Position numbers and translations under genes: made by a program. Shown here piece after piece: positions 10,765 through 27,600 of a DNA stretch of 64,000 nucleotides (the stretch's first letter is position 1; every line of letters starts with the position of its first letter). The stretch comes from Holtermannia corniformis (Eukaryota; Basidiomycota; Tremellomycetes; Holtermanniales). Under the pieces are notes generated by a model, which was given only the letters and a program-made list of their open reading frames with translations, made no database searches and had not been told where the DNA came from. Location: contig BCIJ01000015.1 of the NCBI GenBank assembly GCA_001599935.1, positions 1-64,000 of the forward strand. The letters run 5' to 3'.

Positions 10765-13700
10765 TCACCCCTGCCCAATGTAGCGTTCCTTTGCCCAGCG
10801 TTTCCACAGATCCGCCCAGACCTCTAGTTCTGCGTCGCCGTAGAGCTCGCCAAGGCCGAATGGTTCGCCAACACCCTCGCCTTCTCGCCCGTCCGTCCTT
10901 CCGCCCGCAGTAATGACCTCGCACAGAGCAAACAAACCCGGATCAAGCTCACGCCGTTGAGCGGCCGAGAGCCCGCTGGCCGGATCCGCAATTGCCCGCG
11001 CGTACGCAACGAGCAGTGCCGGCGCGTGCTTGGCCAGCGGCCCGGTGAGAGTCGTCAGCACTCGAGCATAGTGCCTGGCCTCGCGATCGCCAAGAGGTGA
11101 CGACAGCCACGCCGGCCAGCGAGAGACGGCGCGGGTGTACGCCTTGCCGCCCAGTCGCGGTGCCTGCAATACAGTCAAGACGGCAGCGAGCAGAGCCATA
11201 CAGTGCGGGAGCGTCGGCAGGACGAGCTCTGGACGGTGGCGTGCAAGCGTATAGACCGTGTCGAGGGCGTAGGTCAGCGTAGCCGGATGATTCGCGCGGA
11301 TCGGCGACGGGCGCATGGCGGCGAGCAACAGGTCCCAGATGCAGCCAATGTCGCCGAGCTGAACGTGGACAATCTGACGTCAGCGAGGTTGGTCGATACG
11401 CACTCACCCTCTGCGAGGCAATAACACTGATCAGCTCGAGGATCGACGAGGTGATGGCCGGGCTCTGGTGGATGATCGCGCCGAGTTGGGTGAGCAGTTG
11501 GCGGGTAAACTCGCTAATCTCCCGCCCGGCGCCTTGGAATTTCGTCTTGAAGAGAATCTTGGCGGCTTGCAGCAACGCCAACAGCCGCGCGTCGGTCGCA
11601 GGCGCCAGATCGAGCAGCGAGGCGGATGTGGCGAAAGGCGCTCGAGCGAGGGTCGACGCGAGCACGGTATCCAGGGCGGCTGTCGTCAGCTACATTCAAC
11701 AAGCCGACTCACCATCCACACCACGCTCCGACAGCGCAACGTACGCAGCGACAATAGCCTCGTGAGGCGCAGTGGCAACAAACACCCCGAGACTGGCCGC
11801 GCGGCTCGTTCCCTGGCGAATGGCGCTCTGGACGACCGAGATTTCGGCTGCGGTCAGCGCGGTCGAGCCAAAACAACCTACGATAATCAACACCCGCCCA
11901 TGCCGCCGCGTAGATTGCCTGCTCCCACGCGAGCACTGTTTCCTCGGTGCTCACGTCGACACGAGGCGCGAGACGCGAGACAATCGCCTTGATGGTCGCC
12001 CGCGCAGCCGTCTGCGTCTCGCTCGGCAGTCTGACGTCAGCGCGTTCAGACCAGCGCACTCACTTGTCGAAAGCCGTCTTGCACAGGTGCTTGAGCAGCA
12101 GCAAGACGTGCTCGTCAATCGCGCTCGCAGCCTCCAACACGGGTACGACCATGTCCCCAACGGGCTCGCAGAGGTACTCGAACGCCTTGTCGAGCAAGCG
12201 CCGAGTCGGTTCGGGTGCCGGGGTGAATACAAAGTACTTGAGCGTCTCCAAGTCGGTGACCAACGGCCCTAGAACGCCAAAGTCGGTCGCGAGGCGAAGG
12301 AGGAAGCGCCGCAGGCTGACGCTAACCGCCTTGCGGTCGAGAGCATATGCCGCGTCGACGAGCGCCGTCCGAACGGGTTTGGATAGATATACGCTCGGGC
12401 AGTGGTTTGCAACGATAAACGCGTTGGCGTCGGCGCTCTTGATCCTGTCGAGAAGGGCGGCTGCAGTGTCAGACGCGCACATGTCGATTGACCCACCTCG
12501 CAACCGGCCCAGCTCCCAAAACTCGGCCGACGCTAATAGACGATCGACTGCGGGCGACTCGCTAGATGCCACGACCGCCGCGGCAAACGTCTCGAGCTGC
12601 TTGGGCGTGGCAACAAGGCTTTCGTCAGCGGGGTCGTTATACACGACTCACTCTAGCAACGTCACACCCCGCTCGGCCATCAGAGTCCACATTGCGACTG
12701 GCGCAGTGGCCGCCGTGATCGCCCGGCCAGACCACGTTTCGTCCGACGGCTGCAGAAGAGCAAGAAGCACGTCGATAGCTTCCGGCGCGGGTTTCGCCTG
12801 CACCGACAACACTTGGATCGTCCATTCCGCCTGGCGTCAGCTCGTACATGGCAATACGACTCACCAATTCGAATCCCGCCTCGCCGCTATTGCCCTTCAA
12901 AGCGGCCACAAGCTCGCCCACATCCGTCTCGACTGGCTGCCGCGAGGCAATCGCCAGCCTTTCCGTCGCCCTCGCCAATCGAACAGCCGCAGCGAGGCGC
13001 ACATCCCCCGACTGCTGCCACGACCCATACGCACGCAGCTCGGCCACCGCGCTTGCCGCCTCGTCCGACCCATCCTCGACGCCGACCCCTGCGTTGATGA
13101 CGACCCGCAAGACGCGCGAGATCAGACCATACGCCTCGGCGCTGGGCCCGGCCGAAGCACCATCATTCAGCTTGCGTCGTTTCCGTGGCGATCCCGCTGG
13201 CGCTGCAGCCATCAACCCGGTGATCGTCTCGGCCCAGACCCGCCCCCGCTTGCCGCCGATAAACGATTCGCGCAGAGTTTTCGTCAATTGCGACTCGAGC
13301 CAGGCGGATGTGAGGATGCCGCTGGCCGCTAGAGAGTAGCTATCCTCCGGGAGCGACTCGAGGGCGGTGGTGAGCAGTGCAAAGAACGATGGCAAGGTGT
13401 GGGTGAGGGAATGGAACGTGATGAGAGCAGCGAGCAGCGCTTGCGATGCGTCGCCGAGGGGCGTCTGTCGTCAGCCAAGCCCACACCACTCGACTCACAA
13501 TGAGACAAAATCCAACGACATCCTCGCCAACATCTGCCGCCGCATGATCCAAAGCCTCCAGCACGGCGCACGTCTTGAGCACCCACGCATCCCGGCGACC
13601 GTCTCTCAGTGCGCGCTCGACCCGCCGCGCTTCGGTCGCAACCAGGCTTGCCCAGCCCGCCTCGCCCTCGAGATACCCTCCCCAGTCCTTGACGACCGTC

Positions 13701-14651
13701 CAGATCCCATGCCGGGCTTGGAAAGCATCGTTTGACAAGCTTGCCAAGACGTTGTTCAATCCCGTTTGCACCGCCGCGCGCACTCTGGCTGCGACGTAGA
13801 CATCCGGAGACAGTTTCGACGCGGTCGGCGGGGGAAACAGGGTATATCGACTCGACTGCACAGCGGAAATGTACGACTCGAGCAGGGTAGGGAGCAAGGT
13901 GGGTGGGAGCGGCAACAAAGAGTCGATCGGCGTCGGCGACTGGAGAACGGCAAGGGGGAGGAACAGGGGGATGATGGTCTGCCGGAGCGAGCTGTAGGGA
14001 TGATTTTCGAGAGCCGTAGCAAGCAGCGGGAGCGCAGGGAGGACCGAGGTGGTAATCTGCCGTCAGCCCAGTCATACAATTGCACCCACCTTTCGCCGGT
14101 TCTGCGACCCAGTCAACGCCGTGACGGTCGACTTGCAGACCAAGTCGACGAGCACTTGCAAGCTCTCACTAGCTCCCTCCCGAGCCAGCATCCCGACCAT
14201 TGCGGCCCAGACATCGGCCCACGCCTCGGCCTTGTAATTCGTACGGTTGGGAAACAGCACGGTAAACGTCTGTGCGGCGAGCGGCAGCAGCTCGTCCAGA
14301 TCGCTCTCTGCAAGAGTAAAGAACGACTGCAGGATTGTCAATGGCGGAGGGGTCGTTGGGGCCGACGAGACATCGAGGAGCAGCTGGTGATACCCCGGCA
14401 CGACCACCGGGTGTCTGCTGTCAGCGCGGTCAGTGTACAAGTACGTACGATTTCTTGCCTGGCCTGCTCCACGTCTCGACCACCCACTCGTGCAAGACCT
14501 CATCCTTGCGTGGGATATACACCTCGGTCGAGTGCCAGGCCTCGCGAGCAATGACAATTTTCGACGGGAGCCCAGGCTGCGGCGGGTCGTGGGCAGCCTT
14601 GAGCGACTTGATGAGCGTCGTCGAGGACGCCAGGTAGGGCGGGAGCACCAT
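10765..14651 (-). CDS. URB2: Urb2/Npa2-like ribosome biogenesis protein
   Basis: Large (about 1150 residues) helical-repeat-like protein in some eleven exons, from ATG at 14651 (MVLPPYLASSTTLIKSLK) to TGA at 10765. Only the C-terminus is diagnostic: a segment reading RRELDPGLFALCEVI, then a linker and LEVWADLWKRWAKERYIGQG, which fits the Urb2/Npa2 C-terminal domain of the nucleolar factor needed for early 60S (27S pre-rRNA) assembly. The rest is rich in Leu/Ala helices with weak conservation, as is usual for this family. Introns are 30-45 nt with CTGAC branch points. Assignment rests on the C-terminal motif and overall length, so the name is probable rather than certain. Confidence 0.72.
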
Positions 14652-14889
14652 GGCGTATGAGTTACGCTCAAGATGGTTCAGTGAGATGGTCGGAAATTCT
14701 CCACACGTGATGGTCTTCTCAACCACCATGGATAGCATCACCGTCTCCGACTTGGTGGTACATCTCGCGAAAGGCCTAGGGAGGTCGGCATTCGGGCTCG
14801 CTCCTGGCTCGATCCCATGCCCTGTCCACCTCACTCTTCGTCTTTTCCTCCACCCATCATGCGTCCCGACGTCCGCCTCGAGCGATACC

Positions 14890-16931
14890 ATGTCCGCCCT
14901 GTCCGTCAACTACTACAGCGTGTCGGAAGCAGTGTACCACCTTGCGAGAGACCAGGACTGGAGTGGTCCACACGAACTGGCAGCGGCAGTCGCTTCAACA
15001 GTCCTTGACGGGTTCACCGGCGTGCAGGCGATCCAAGTCGACATTGCACTCCCAAAAGCGCTCCTCCATGCTGCCCAGGTCGTGTACGAGCTCGCGTTCA
15101 CCCGGAAAGGACCCACAACAGCCCTCGCCAGGATAGAACGTCTTCAAGTACCCACTGTCATCGGCCTACTCGATCATGAACGCCAAGAACGCCAGTGGCT
15201 CGACTTTGACCTCGCCCTCCCGTTCACCGACACATGGGATGCCAAGTCGTTTGCAGACGATGCCAGACAAGTAAGTGCCTACATTGATGCTCATCTGACG
15301 CGATCCAGTGGCTCGAACGCTCTTCGTATGGCACGCTCGAAGCGCTGCTGCACCACTTTGCCCGCCACCTGCTGCTCTTTACCACGTCCATCACCGTGAC
15401 CGTACGCAAGCCAGCCGCGCTCGCCTACGCGCTCCCCATTGTATCCATCACCCGCTCACTCGCAGACTATCCGTCTTCCGACGTTGCCGACGGCTGGGCC
15501 CTGCTCGCCTTCGGGTCCAACGTTGGCGACCGCCTCGGCCACATTACCCGAGCGATCAACGAGCTCGCCGCGACGGATGGGATCACCCTGCAGGAATACA
15601 GCCGGCTGTACGAGAGCAAGCCGATGTACGTCGAGGACCAGGATCTGTTCATCAACGGCTGCATCTCGGTGAGTCACCCCACTCGACCAAGCTAACGGCA
15701 GATCCACACCCGCCTCACCCCCCTCGAGCTTGTCCAAAACCTCAAGCGGATCGAACGCACCGTCGGGCGCACGAAAACGTTTACCAACGGCCCACGCGTG
15801 ATCGATCTGGACCTCGTGTTCTACGGCGATGAATCTATCCAGATTGGCAAGCGCGGGGATGCCGAGGGCGAGCTTGGCCCCGGCGTAGGCTGGCTCCAAG
15901 TCCCACATGCGTTGGTCAAGGAGCGCGAGTTTGTGCTCCGTCCGGCGGTAGAGTAAGTCGTTACGTCTGACGTCGCTGACGACAGTATCGCACCGGGGTT
16001 CATCCACCCAGAGGCGCACGCCACCCTGTCCCACCTGCTGCAAGCGCTACAGACTACACCGCCAGCACTCTACCCCATCATCCCATTCCCGTCGCTACCC
16101 CTCGCTGTCTCAACCACCCACATCATGGCCATCTTCAACGCCACCCCCGACTCGTTTTCCGACGGCGACGCGTCCCACGTCAATGTCGACGCCGCTCTCG
16201 AGCAGGTTGAACAGATTCTCGCCTCGCCGTGGCCACCGACCATCCTCGACATTGGCGGCATGTCCACTCGGCCCGGCTCGGAACCGTGCTCTGAAGAAGA
16301 CGAACTCGCCCGCGTCGTTCCCCTGATCCAAGCGATTCGCGTGTCGGGTCACACTGTCCCCATCTCGATCGACACGTACCGACCCAACGTGGCTCGAGCG
16401 GCTGTTGCAGCCGGAGCAAACTGCATCAACGACGTTCGCGGCGGGCGCGAGGATGGCATGCTCGAGGCCATGGCCGAGCTCGACGTACCCGTCATCCTCA
16501 TGCACAGCCGCGGTGACAGCACCAGCATGGCAAAGCTGCAGCACTACCCCGACGGGATCGTCGCTGGTGTCCGTTCCGAGCTCACCGCGGCCGTCGAACG
16601 CGCCCTCGCGGCCGGGGTCAAACGCTGGAACATCATCATCGATCCAGGCCTGGGATTCGCCAAATCGCACGACGATCAGCTATCACTCCTCAAGCGCTTG
16701 CCAGAGCTCCTCGATGGCAAGCTGCATAATCTCCCATTGCTCGTCGGCGCGAGCCGCAAAGGCTTTGTTGGCAAGACGATTGGCGTCACCGAGGCGCGCC
16801 AACGAGGCCATGGCGATGCCGCCGTCAACGCGTGGTCAGCCCAGAGCGGCATAGTCGATATCTTGCGAGTGCACGACTATGAAGCAGCGGCTCAGACGGT
16901 CAAGATGGCGCTTGCGATCCGCGATGCCTGA
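14890..16931 (+). CDS. FOL1: Trifunctional folate enzyme DHNA-HPPK-DHPS
   Basis: One polypeptide of about 645 residues, four exons, carrying three consecutive steps of folate synthesis. Residues about 1-170 are dihydroneopterin aldolase-like. About 190-350 is hydroxymethyl-dihydropterin pyrophosphokinase: ALLAFGSNVGDRLGHI, then LYESKPMYVEDQDLFINGC and GPRVIDLDLVFYGD. About 380-645 is dihydropteroate synthase: MAIFNATPDSFSDG, DIGGMSTRPGSE, SIDTYRP, ILMHSRGD, DPGLGFAKS and the GASRKGF loop. DHPS is the target of sulfonamides. The ATG at 14890 follows ACC and directly precedes the aldolase domain; earlier in-frame ATGs would add an unlikely extension. Introns are 33-40 nt. It is divergent from the Urb2-like gene with a 238-bp shared promoter. 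Confidence 0.95.
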
Positions 16932-17137
16932 TCCGCGAGCGCCGATCGGCACGATTCCGGCTCCTTTCGCATGTATGAATGCCGTAGCTCAGCAACGATA
17001 ACGCTCACCGCCTGCTGACCGCTTCGAGACTCTTGTCGTGAGCGGCTCTTGACAGCTGTGCGTGCGCCTGACACGGGCGCGCCAAGCAACGTCAACGCTC
17101 TCGGCACCCAGAACTCCAAATGGCATCGTATGATGCA

Positions 17138-18818
17138 TCACTCTACCAGCCTTGCAACGCGCAGACACCGCATCTGCTCCTTGGCCGCCTGCGAGTGATT
17201 GTTCATGCCGCCAAAGAATGCACGCGAGGCGTCCTTGAGCGGCTTGTCGAGCGGTTGTGCGTGTTCCGTGGGCGAGAGGGGTGGAGACGCAGTCGAGTAG
17301 CCTGAGTCCGTGGGCGATGCGGGCGAGTGCGGCAAGGGCGCGACCGCATGCGCTTGCAGTAGTTGCGGCCCGCCAGGCTGAATGTCAACTCAGTCACCGT
17401 CATGCAACTCACATGCTCGTCGATATACTCGCCCACGTCGAGCACAAAGCCCTGGACCAGCAACAACACCCTCTGGCGCATCTCACCGTTCTCTACCCAC
17501 GCCCCGTGCGTCTTGAGCACCTCGGCTTTGGTCCACGCCGGCAGCTCGTGCTCTGGAACAGCCCTGGCACCCGCCGGCACCATCCCGGCCAGCCGCTCGG
17601 CTTCGTGATGGTGGACATGGGCGCGAGCTTTGAGGATTGCCGACTCGGGCGTAGTGGTGATCGTCGGAACGAGGGGGGTGTACGTGTGCAACAACCATAT
17701 CAACCATTTGGTCGGGTCCCAATCACTGCGTGTGAGCGGGATCTACAAGTTGAGACCTACCCTGGGTGCGGGCCGTTGCGAAAGTCGTTTCTGAATGTGA
17801 GCAGCGCCGAGATTTGCAAGTACTTACGGGAAAGCATGGTGAAAGCTGGACGTCAGCTCGGCCTCGACACCCCCACTCACTTGTGATTACCCTCGCCGCT
17901 GGTCAAGAGGGCGAGCAACTATTGTCAGTCCAGTCGCAACGCAGCAACCCACATAATTCCCCCTGGCCGTCACCTCGTGCGTGTACGGCTGCAGACCGGT
18001 CCAGTGCGCGAGCGAGTTGATGCAAAACGTCGTGTGCCTGCTGTCAGCAATGCCGACGATCGAGCACTCACCAGATCAACAGCCGGGCCACTGCACCTCC
18101 CCAGACCAGCCCGCCGAGAGCATCGCCCCAGCCATGAGCGATCAAAGCCGGTAAGACGAGGCCCGAGCCGAGTGCGAGCGGGATGTAGTGTCGGTGCTGG
18201 AAGCGCACGACCGGATCGGCCTCGAGGTCGGCCTTTTCGATCAGCCGCATCTTTGCATACACTGGCTTGCGAAAGATCCACCCGCAGTGCGAATACCAGA
18301 GCCCACGCGTTGCCGAATACGGGTCGTGTACCGGCGAATCGGTGAAGCGGTGGTGGAGTCGATGGCGGAGGACCCACCACTTGATCGAGCCTTGAAAGCC
18401 CATGCAGCCCATCCAGGCGAGCACGACCCGAGCGGGAGTCGTGGCCGTGTACGCTCGGTGAGACCACAGGCGGTGGTAGCCTAAGGGTGAGTCGAAGCGA
18501 CAACGGCGACGACGTACCTAGCGTGATCCTGCCGTCAGCACGATCTGATGAATCCCGACTCACCCAAAGCTTGCGAGCTGCCAGCTGACAAAGCACAGTA
18601 TCGCCGTCTTCCAGCCGAGCCCATTCCACGGCGACAGCACCATTCCATACACGGCAAAGACGTGCATCGCTGGTTGTCAGTCCGATCCGTGCATCCATAC
18701 GCACCGATAAAGAGAATGCCGTTCGCTGCGCCGTCAGCATGGTACCACACCGAAAGCACGAACACCACCAGATCTCGCCTCTAGGATCCATCCCTCGCTT
18801 TCGACTGCCGGCCTGCAT
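17138..18818 (-). CDS. OLE1: Delta-9 fatty acid desaturase with C-terminal cytochrome b5
   Basis: Acyl-CoA delta-9 desaturase of the ER membrane. Histidine boxes are visible: HRLWSHR, then [16 protein letters not shown], followed by the conserved [13 protein letters not shown] segment. The third box region is split by short introns near 17.8-17.9 kb. The C-terminus is a cytochrome b5 domain: [17 protein letters not shown]...[18 protein letters not shown] and, after an unusual Ser/Pro-rich insertion of about 40 residues, [18 protein letters not shown] with the second heme histidine. Stop TGA at 17138-17140. The first exon is unresolved: exons back to [12 protein letters not shown] (near 18700) are clear, but no splice choice reaches a start codon cleanly, so 18818 is only a candidate. 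It lies directly downstream of cytochrome b5 reductase on the same strand. Confidence 0.88.
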
Positions 18819-18930
18819 CTCGAGTGGTGTTGGCACTGGTCGCCAAGCCCCATCGGCGGCAAAAGTCCCCGATCGATCGGCAAATGCGCAACGTTTCATG
18901 TGCTGCATCTCTATTCTCATCTTTGCACAG

Positions 18931-20429
<1,499 letters not shown>

Positions 20430-20431
20430 CG

Positions 20432-20569
20432 TTAGAGCTCTCGCGGGACAAACGGCGGGTTGGATAGCACGTCCCAGGCGCGCGGGAGGATGCAGAGGTG
20501 AAAGACGGCGGCGAGGGCTGCAAACGTCGTGAACGCGGTGAGAACGAATGCGAGCTGGTGGCCGTTCAT
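20432..20569 (-). CDS. 45-residue membrane micro-ORF upstream of CBR1
   Basis: An ATG-initiated frame of 45 codons (MNGHQLAFVLTAFTTFAALA...) whose TAA ends two bases before the CBR1 start. It encodes one confident hydrophobic segment (residues about 6-28) and a Pro-containing tail ending PFVPREL. It may be an upstream ORF controlling CBR1 translation, or a separate small membrane protein encoded on the same transcript. I do not recognise a family. The clean hydrophobic pattern argues for coding, but the length leaves room for chance. Confidence 0.4.
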   Translation of the reverse strand: MNGHQLAFVLTAFTTFAALAAVFHLCILPRAWDVLSNPPFVPREL

Positions 20570-20633
20570 GCGATCCGAGTTTTGGGGACGCAAAGTGGCG
20601 TTTCGTGAGCGTTGGCATTCACCATACACTACA

Positions 20634-22901
<2,268 letters not shown>

Positions 22902-23274
22902 CCCGGTCGGTGATGTCGACTGTATCGTCCAACTCGCTTATACTGCACGCTGCCCGACTGACGCTGCAGGCCCACGCTGCATCGCACTAACACAGCTGAT
23001 ATTCTCGCAGGTCGTCAGGTCAAATGGCTCGGATGCGCACGCCATCGCGGGATGAGTCCGACGTCGGCTTAGCGCTCGCGCCCGGACGAGCAAGTTGATC
23101 CGAAATCTGGAATGATTCCTCCAAGGATGGCGCTGTTGGACTGCAAACTGCAAATGCTTCGACTGGTGCTGCGCTGGCGTGCTGCATCGACATTATCGTG
23201 TCGCTCAGCGCCGACTGCTGCTGAAGACTGATATGAAGCAATGACAGCCCATACCACTGAAGACAGACTCGGAA
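22902..23274. promoter_or_regulatory. Bidirectional promoter between sulfatase and transporter
   Basis: A 373-bp gap between two divergent start codons (22901 minus, 23275 plus). No open frame of merit lies in it. A shared promoter is inferred from geometry; I could not identify a defined transcription-factor site with confidence. Confidence 0.45.
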
Positions 23275-25048
23275 ATGGCCTTGCCCGTGACAGACCCCGT
23301 GCCGACCTTGCTGGCCGAGAGCGAGCGCTCGCATTCGTATGACAAGGAAGCGCTCGAGGATGGCCATGCGGTCGCGGTGTTCACCTACACCGAAGCGGAA
23401 GAGCGCGCCGTCCGACGCAAGCTCGACCTCGTCGTCATGCCGCTGCTCTTCCTCGGCTTCTACGTCTTCCAGGTCCGTAGCGCGCGCTAGCCTCATCTTA
23501 CTCACTCGTCAGCTCGAGCGCGGTAACATTTCCAACGCGCTCACCGACAACTTTCTCAAGCACGTCGGGATCACTCAGGACCAGTTCAACACGGGCCAGT
23601 CGCTGCTCTACCTCGGCATCGTTTTGTTTGAGATTCCGTCCAACTATTTGCTCCAGCTGATCGGGCCGCAAGTGAGTGCGAATATTCGAGCCAAGCTGAT
23701 AGCAGATCTGGATCTCCTTCCAAGTGCTCGCGTTCGGCCTCGTGGCGACGTTGCAGGTGCTGCAAAAAGGCTATGGCGGCTTCCTCGCTACGCGCATTAT
23801 GCTGGGTCTCACCGAGTGCGGCTACCTCCCTGGTGAGTGTGCTTTGAACCCACCCCGCTCATAACCCAGGCTCGCTCTACATCATCTCGACATTCTACAA
23901 ACGCAACGAGCTCGCCGCGCGCAACTCGTTCTTCTACCTCGGCTCGGGTCTCGGCAACGCCACTGCCGGGCTGCTCGCGTACGGGCTGCTCCCACTTGGC
24001 GACAAGTACCCTCGGCTCCACGGCTGGCAGTGGCTCATGATCAGTACGTCGTCCAGCCGTAGCAAAGCTGACAATCAGTCGAAGGGTGCATGGCCATCTT
24101 TGTCGCCGTCATCTTCCTCTTGCTCCTGCCCGGCTCCCCCGCCAAACCCTACCCGCTCTTCTTCCCCAAGCTGTGCATCTTCACCCCTCGCCAACGCCAG
24201 ATCCTGACGGCGCGCGTGTACCAAGATGATGCCGCGAAGAAGACGTCTGACGACCGGCTCGAGGTCCGCCGCGATATCCTCACGACCGTCACCAACTGGC
24301 GCGTGTGGGCTCACGTCTTGATCGCCATCACCGTCATTGCGCCCGTCGCGGCTCTCGGCACCTACTCGCCGACGATCATCAAGAGTTTCAACTTTGACAG
24401 TGCGTCGCTTCTGCCAGACCGAGCTAACAGCAGAACTGCGTGCCAACGCCCTCTCGTCCGTCGGCGGCTTCATCGGCCTCGTAACCGTCTTCACATTCGG
24501 CTACGCAAGCGACAAGCTGCATATCCGAGGACCGCTCGTTATCGCTGCTATTGCCATCTTTTGGGCGTTCTGGCTCGCGTTCCAGCAGACTTCACTCTCG
24601 ACCGACCGCTGGCTCAAGTACGGACTGCTCGTCATGGTTGTCGGCTTCAACGGCACTTTTCACGTACGTCACCTATGCCCTTGCACCAAACTAACAACAT
24701 AGCCTCTCAACGCGACCTGGCTCTCGCTCAACTGCAAGACGCCGCAGATGCGCTCGGTCGCAATGGCCATGTGTAAGTCTGCTCTGGTCGACCGCGCTGA
24801 CTTCAGTCGTCATGGCGTCCAACCTTGGCGCGCTGATCGGCTCGCAATTCCTCCGAGGCAGCGACGCACCGCTATACAAGCGTGGTCTCAAGATCTGCGT
24901 CGCGTTCGCCAGCACCTCGTTGGCTATCGCCATCGCCCAGCATGTCCAGTACCGCCTCTCGAACCGGCGCCTCGACCGCAAAGCCGCGTTGGAAGGTGAC
25001 GACGCTGAAAAGGTGCCCACTCAAGCAGGCGCGCGCTACACTCTCTAG
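23275..25048 (+). CDS. Allantoate-permease-type (ACS family) MFS transporter
   Basis: Plasma-membrane anion:cation symporter of the Dal5-like MFS group, about 12 membrane segments. The cytosolic N-terminus leads into AVRRKLDLVVMPLLFLGFYVFQ, then LERGNISNALTDNFLKHVGI (the conserved D/ERGNIGNA-type loop), FEIPSNYLLQ, FLATRIMLGLTECGYLPG, and later ALSSVGGFIGLVTVFTFGYA. Eight or so exons; the last reads FVVMASNLGALIGSQFLR and ends GARYTL. Family members carry nicotinate, allantoate, pantothenate or, in yeast Soa1, organosulfur compounds and sulfate. The neighbouring divergent sulfatase suggests a sulfur-containing substrate; that is inference. ATG at 23275 gives a typical acidic N-terminal tail. 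Confidence 0.88.
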
Positions 25049-25088
25049 ACGTCAAGTTGTATCATAGCTATAGCATGCATCTAGAACA

Positions 25089-27600
25089 TCAGTCAATCAG
25101 GCTTCCCTTCTTCCGGCCGAGCTCGACTTCTTCCACCTTGCCGCGAGATCGAGCGGTCGACTGACTGCGCTTGAGCAGCTTTCTGCCAACTGCTGCAAAG
25201 GAGAGACCGCGGCCGCGAGAGGCCGTACGGAAGCCGGCGCCGTTGTACGCAAGTGTCTCGACAGGCGGGTTCAGCCGCGGCCACGAGACGTACAGCACGC
25301 CCTGCGAGATCAGCCGGGCCGTGGCAATAGCACTTACGTTGCCCCAGATGTAGACGACGGACGCGACGACGAGCAGAACCCACAGCCAGGTGAACGAGTT
25401 GATCGATAGGCCTGAGGTCAGCATGCTTTAGCGTTGCAGCTACCCACCGGCAGACCGCGGCAAGACGGCAATGGAGAACAGCATGGTGAGGGAGAATGCG
25501 AGGATATAGGGCACCTGAACAGTCAGAAAAGTCAAGACCCCCGTACCCACCCATCGGACAATCAGCGGCCTCGTGTCGGACAGCGGTACGATGCCACCGC
25601 GCTGGGCAACCCACGCGCCCGTCAGAATATCATACGCATCCTGCCGTCAGCAGAGCACGTCAACGGTCAACCCACCTGGCGGTCCCCGTCGAGAAAGTTG
25701 TTGCGGAAATAGCGCATGACCGAGTTGATGCCGTCTTGGACCATGCCTTCCTTTGTGCGCTTGCCCGTGCGCGTGTAGTCGGTCTTGAGTGCGCCCGTGC
25801 CCGAGTAGGCTTTGGAGATCATATCGGCGTGCTCGGCCCAGACTGGGGCGTCAGCTGGTCATGTGCTAGAGCGACTCACCATGCCGGAACATGTGCATAA
25901 ACTCGTCGTGGCCCTCGAGGCCCTCTTTGTGCGAGAGCACGCCGACGGCGCGCAGCTGGCGCTCCAGCGTCCACCGAGCAAGAGCAGCTTGAACAACATT
26001 GGTCCGGTCAAGGCAGTCCATGCAGTTGGATCGAATGACGCCAGACTGGGTTGCGAGCGGTGCCGCGTCCTCTTTCGTGTGAAAGTATCTGCTGAATCAG
26101 CGAGCTCAGACCCAACGTACGTACCCAAACGCCTCGAGATCCCGCCCAAGGCGATCCACCAGAACCGAGACCCGATCGAAGCGGAGGCCCTTGCACTCCT
26201 TGTGAAAGTCGAAATACGTGTAGCGCGTATCCTTGGCGATGCGCGCGTCGTGCTCGGCAGCCGCAACCATGGCGGCTTCAAACGCGGCTTTGACAGGCTG
26301 CTCGTGCCCGTGCTGGTTGACCAGGTTGACAAGGTTGACCGAGCCGTACGTGTCGAGCTGGGTGCGCAGGTGGGCGGTGATGGCCGATGTCTGATGTTAG
26401 CGTTGTCGTGGGCAGGAGACGTACCGTCTCGGGCACATCCATAATCTGAAGATCCGGCTTGTAGCGCAGGTTGTTGACCTCTGCCCAAAAGATTGGCACG
26501 CTCCCACGCGTCTGGACAAAGCTGAGGCGCTCGATGCCGTCGACGCGCCCGCGCACACGCGTCGTCGCCCCGGGCGGCAATGGGTCGAGCAGGATGATCT
26601 GTTCGGTTTCGTTAAAGTTTGCACAGTCGCCGCGGGCGTTGATCCCGCGTGTAAAGTAGCGTGTACCGGCGCGGTGCCGGGAGCGTCGCGAGATGAGGCA
26701 GAAGAGCAGGTCGCGGTTGTTGATGGTCGATGAGCGGAGCTCGAGTGCTGGATCGTCAGTGTGGCACTTGCCAGCGCCACCACTCACAGCCATACATGAC
26801 CGGCAGGATGAAGCGGCTCAACTGCACCGTCAGCCTAGCCAATGCATCCAGCACTCACATCCGGCCCGCCGCTCTCGGTAGCGTCAACCAGCCGTCCAGC
26901 CAGATGCCGGTTCCAGAAGAAACGCTCGTCGGCACGCTTCCACATTGGCTTGGCCGGCTCGCCAGCCTCGGTCTGCGCATGCTGGCGCTGCAGGCTGTTG
27001 GTCAGATCCCAGCCGTAGCTGAACCACAGCCTTGCGCCTTTGAGGCCGTGCTCGACGAGTTGGATGAGCTCCTTTTCGACCGGGTGGTCTAGCAGCTTTG
27101 ACGAGGTCGAGTGGGGTGAGAGCGGGAGCAGGCGGTAGTCTGTTGCCGTGTAAATTGGGTGCGACAGCAGTCGGCACGAGGGCGTGCGCGAGGTGATGAT
27201 GAGAATATAGTCGGCTGCGGAGTGAGCGACGTGCAGGCTCGGCCGCTTCACGCACTCGTAGCGAGCGAGAGGATGCCAATGATGCCGTAGCAGGTAATGA
27301 CCTTTTCCCGACCGAGCGGCACTTGGTTCGTTGCTGCGCATCGTCAGTGCTGGCACCATCATCCGCAACGACTCACAGCTCAGCGACAAGGAGCCATCCC
27401 GCCGATCAACGACCAAGCTCTCGCGCGTCTCCTTTGCGTTTGCAAAGCCCAGAGCGCCCGGCTTGATACCTGCGCCGGACGCGGGCTCGAACACGTACGC
27501 GGCCGAGCTGACATAGACGTTGAGCGTCTCGTGGAGCTGCACGATGTGAGTGCGGCATGCAGGGATGTCTACGAGCTGTACATACAGGCAGGGCGCTCAT
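25089..27600 (-). CDS. SAC1: SAC1 phosphoinositide phosphatase
   Basis: ER/Golgi membrane PI4P phosphatase. The ATG at 27600 begins MSAL and is spliced after 15 bases to [19 protein letters not shown]. The SAC domain contains [41 protein letters not shown] and the catalytic CX5R(T) site in [20 protein letters not shown] (near 25990-26035). The C-terminus has two membrane segments (around 25.5 kb and [15 protein letters not shown] near 25.37 kb) and a basic tail, as in yeast Sac1. Eight or more exons. It is divergent from PCNA. Stop TGA at 25089-25091. Confidence 0.94.

Noticed and set aside
11947..13332. 461-codon forward open frame
   Set aside because: Antisense shadow of the Urb2-like gene; Arg/Ser-rich low-complexity translation and the reverse strand has consistent exons and introns.
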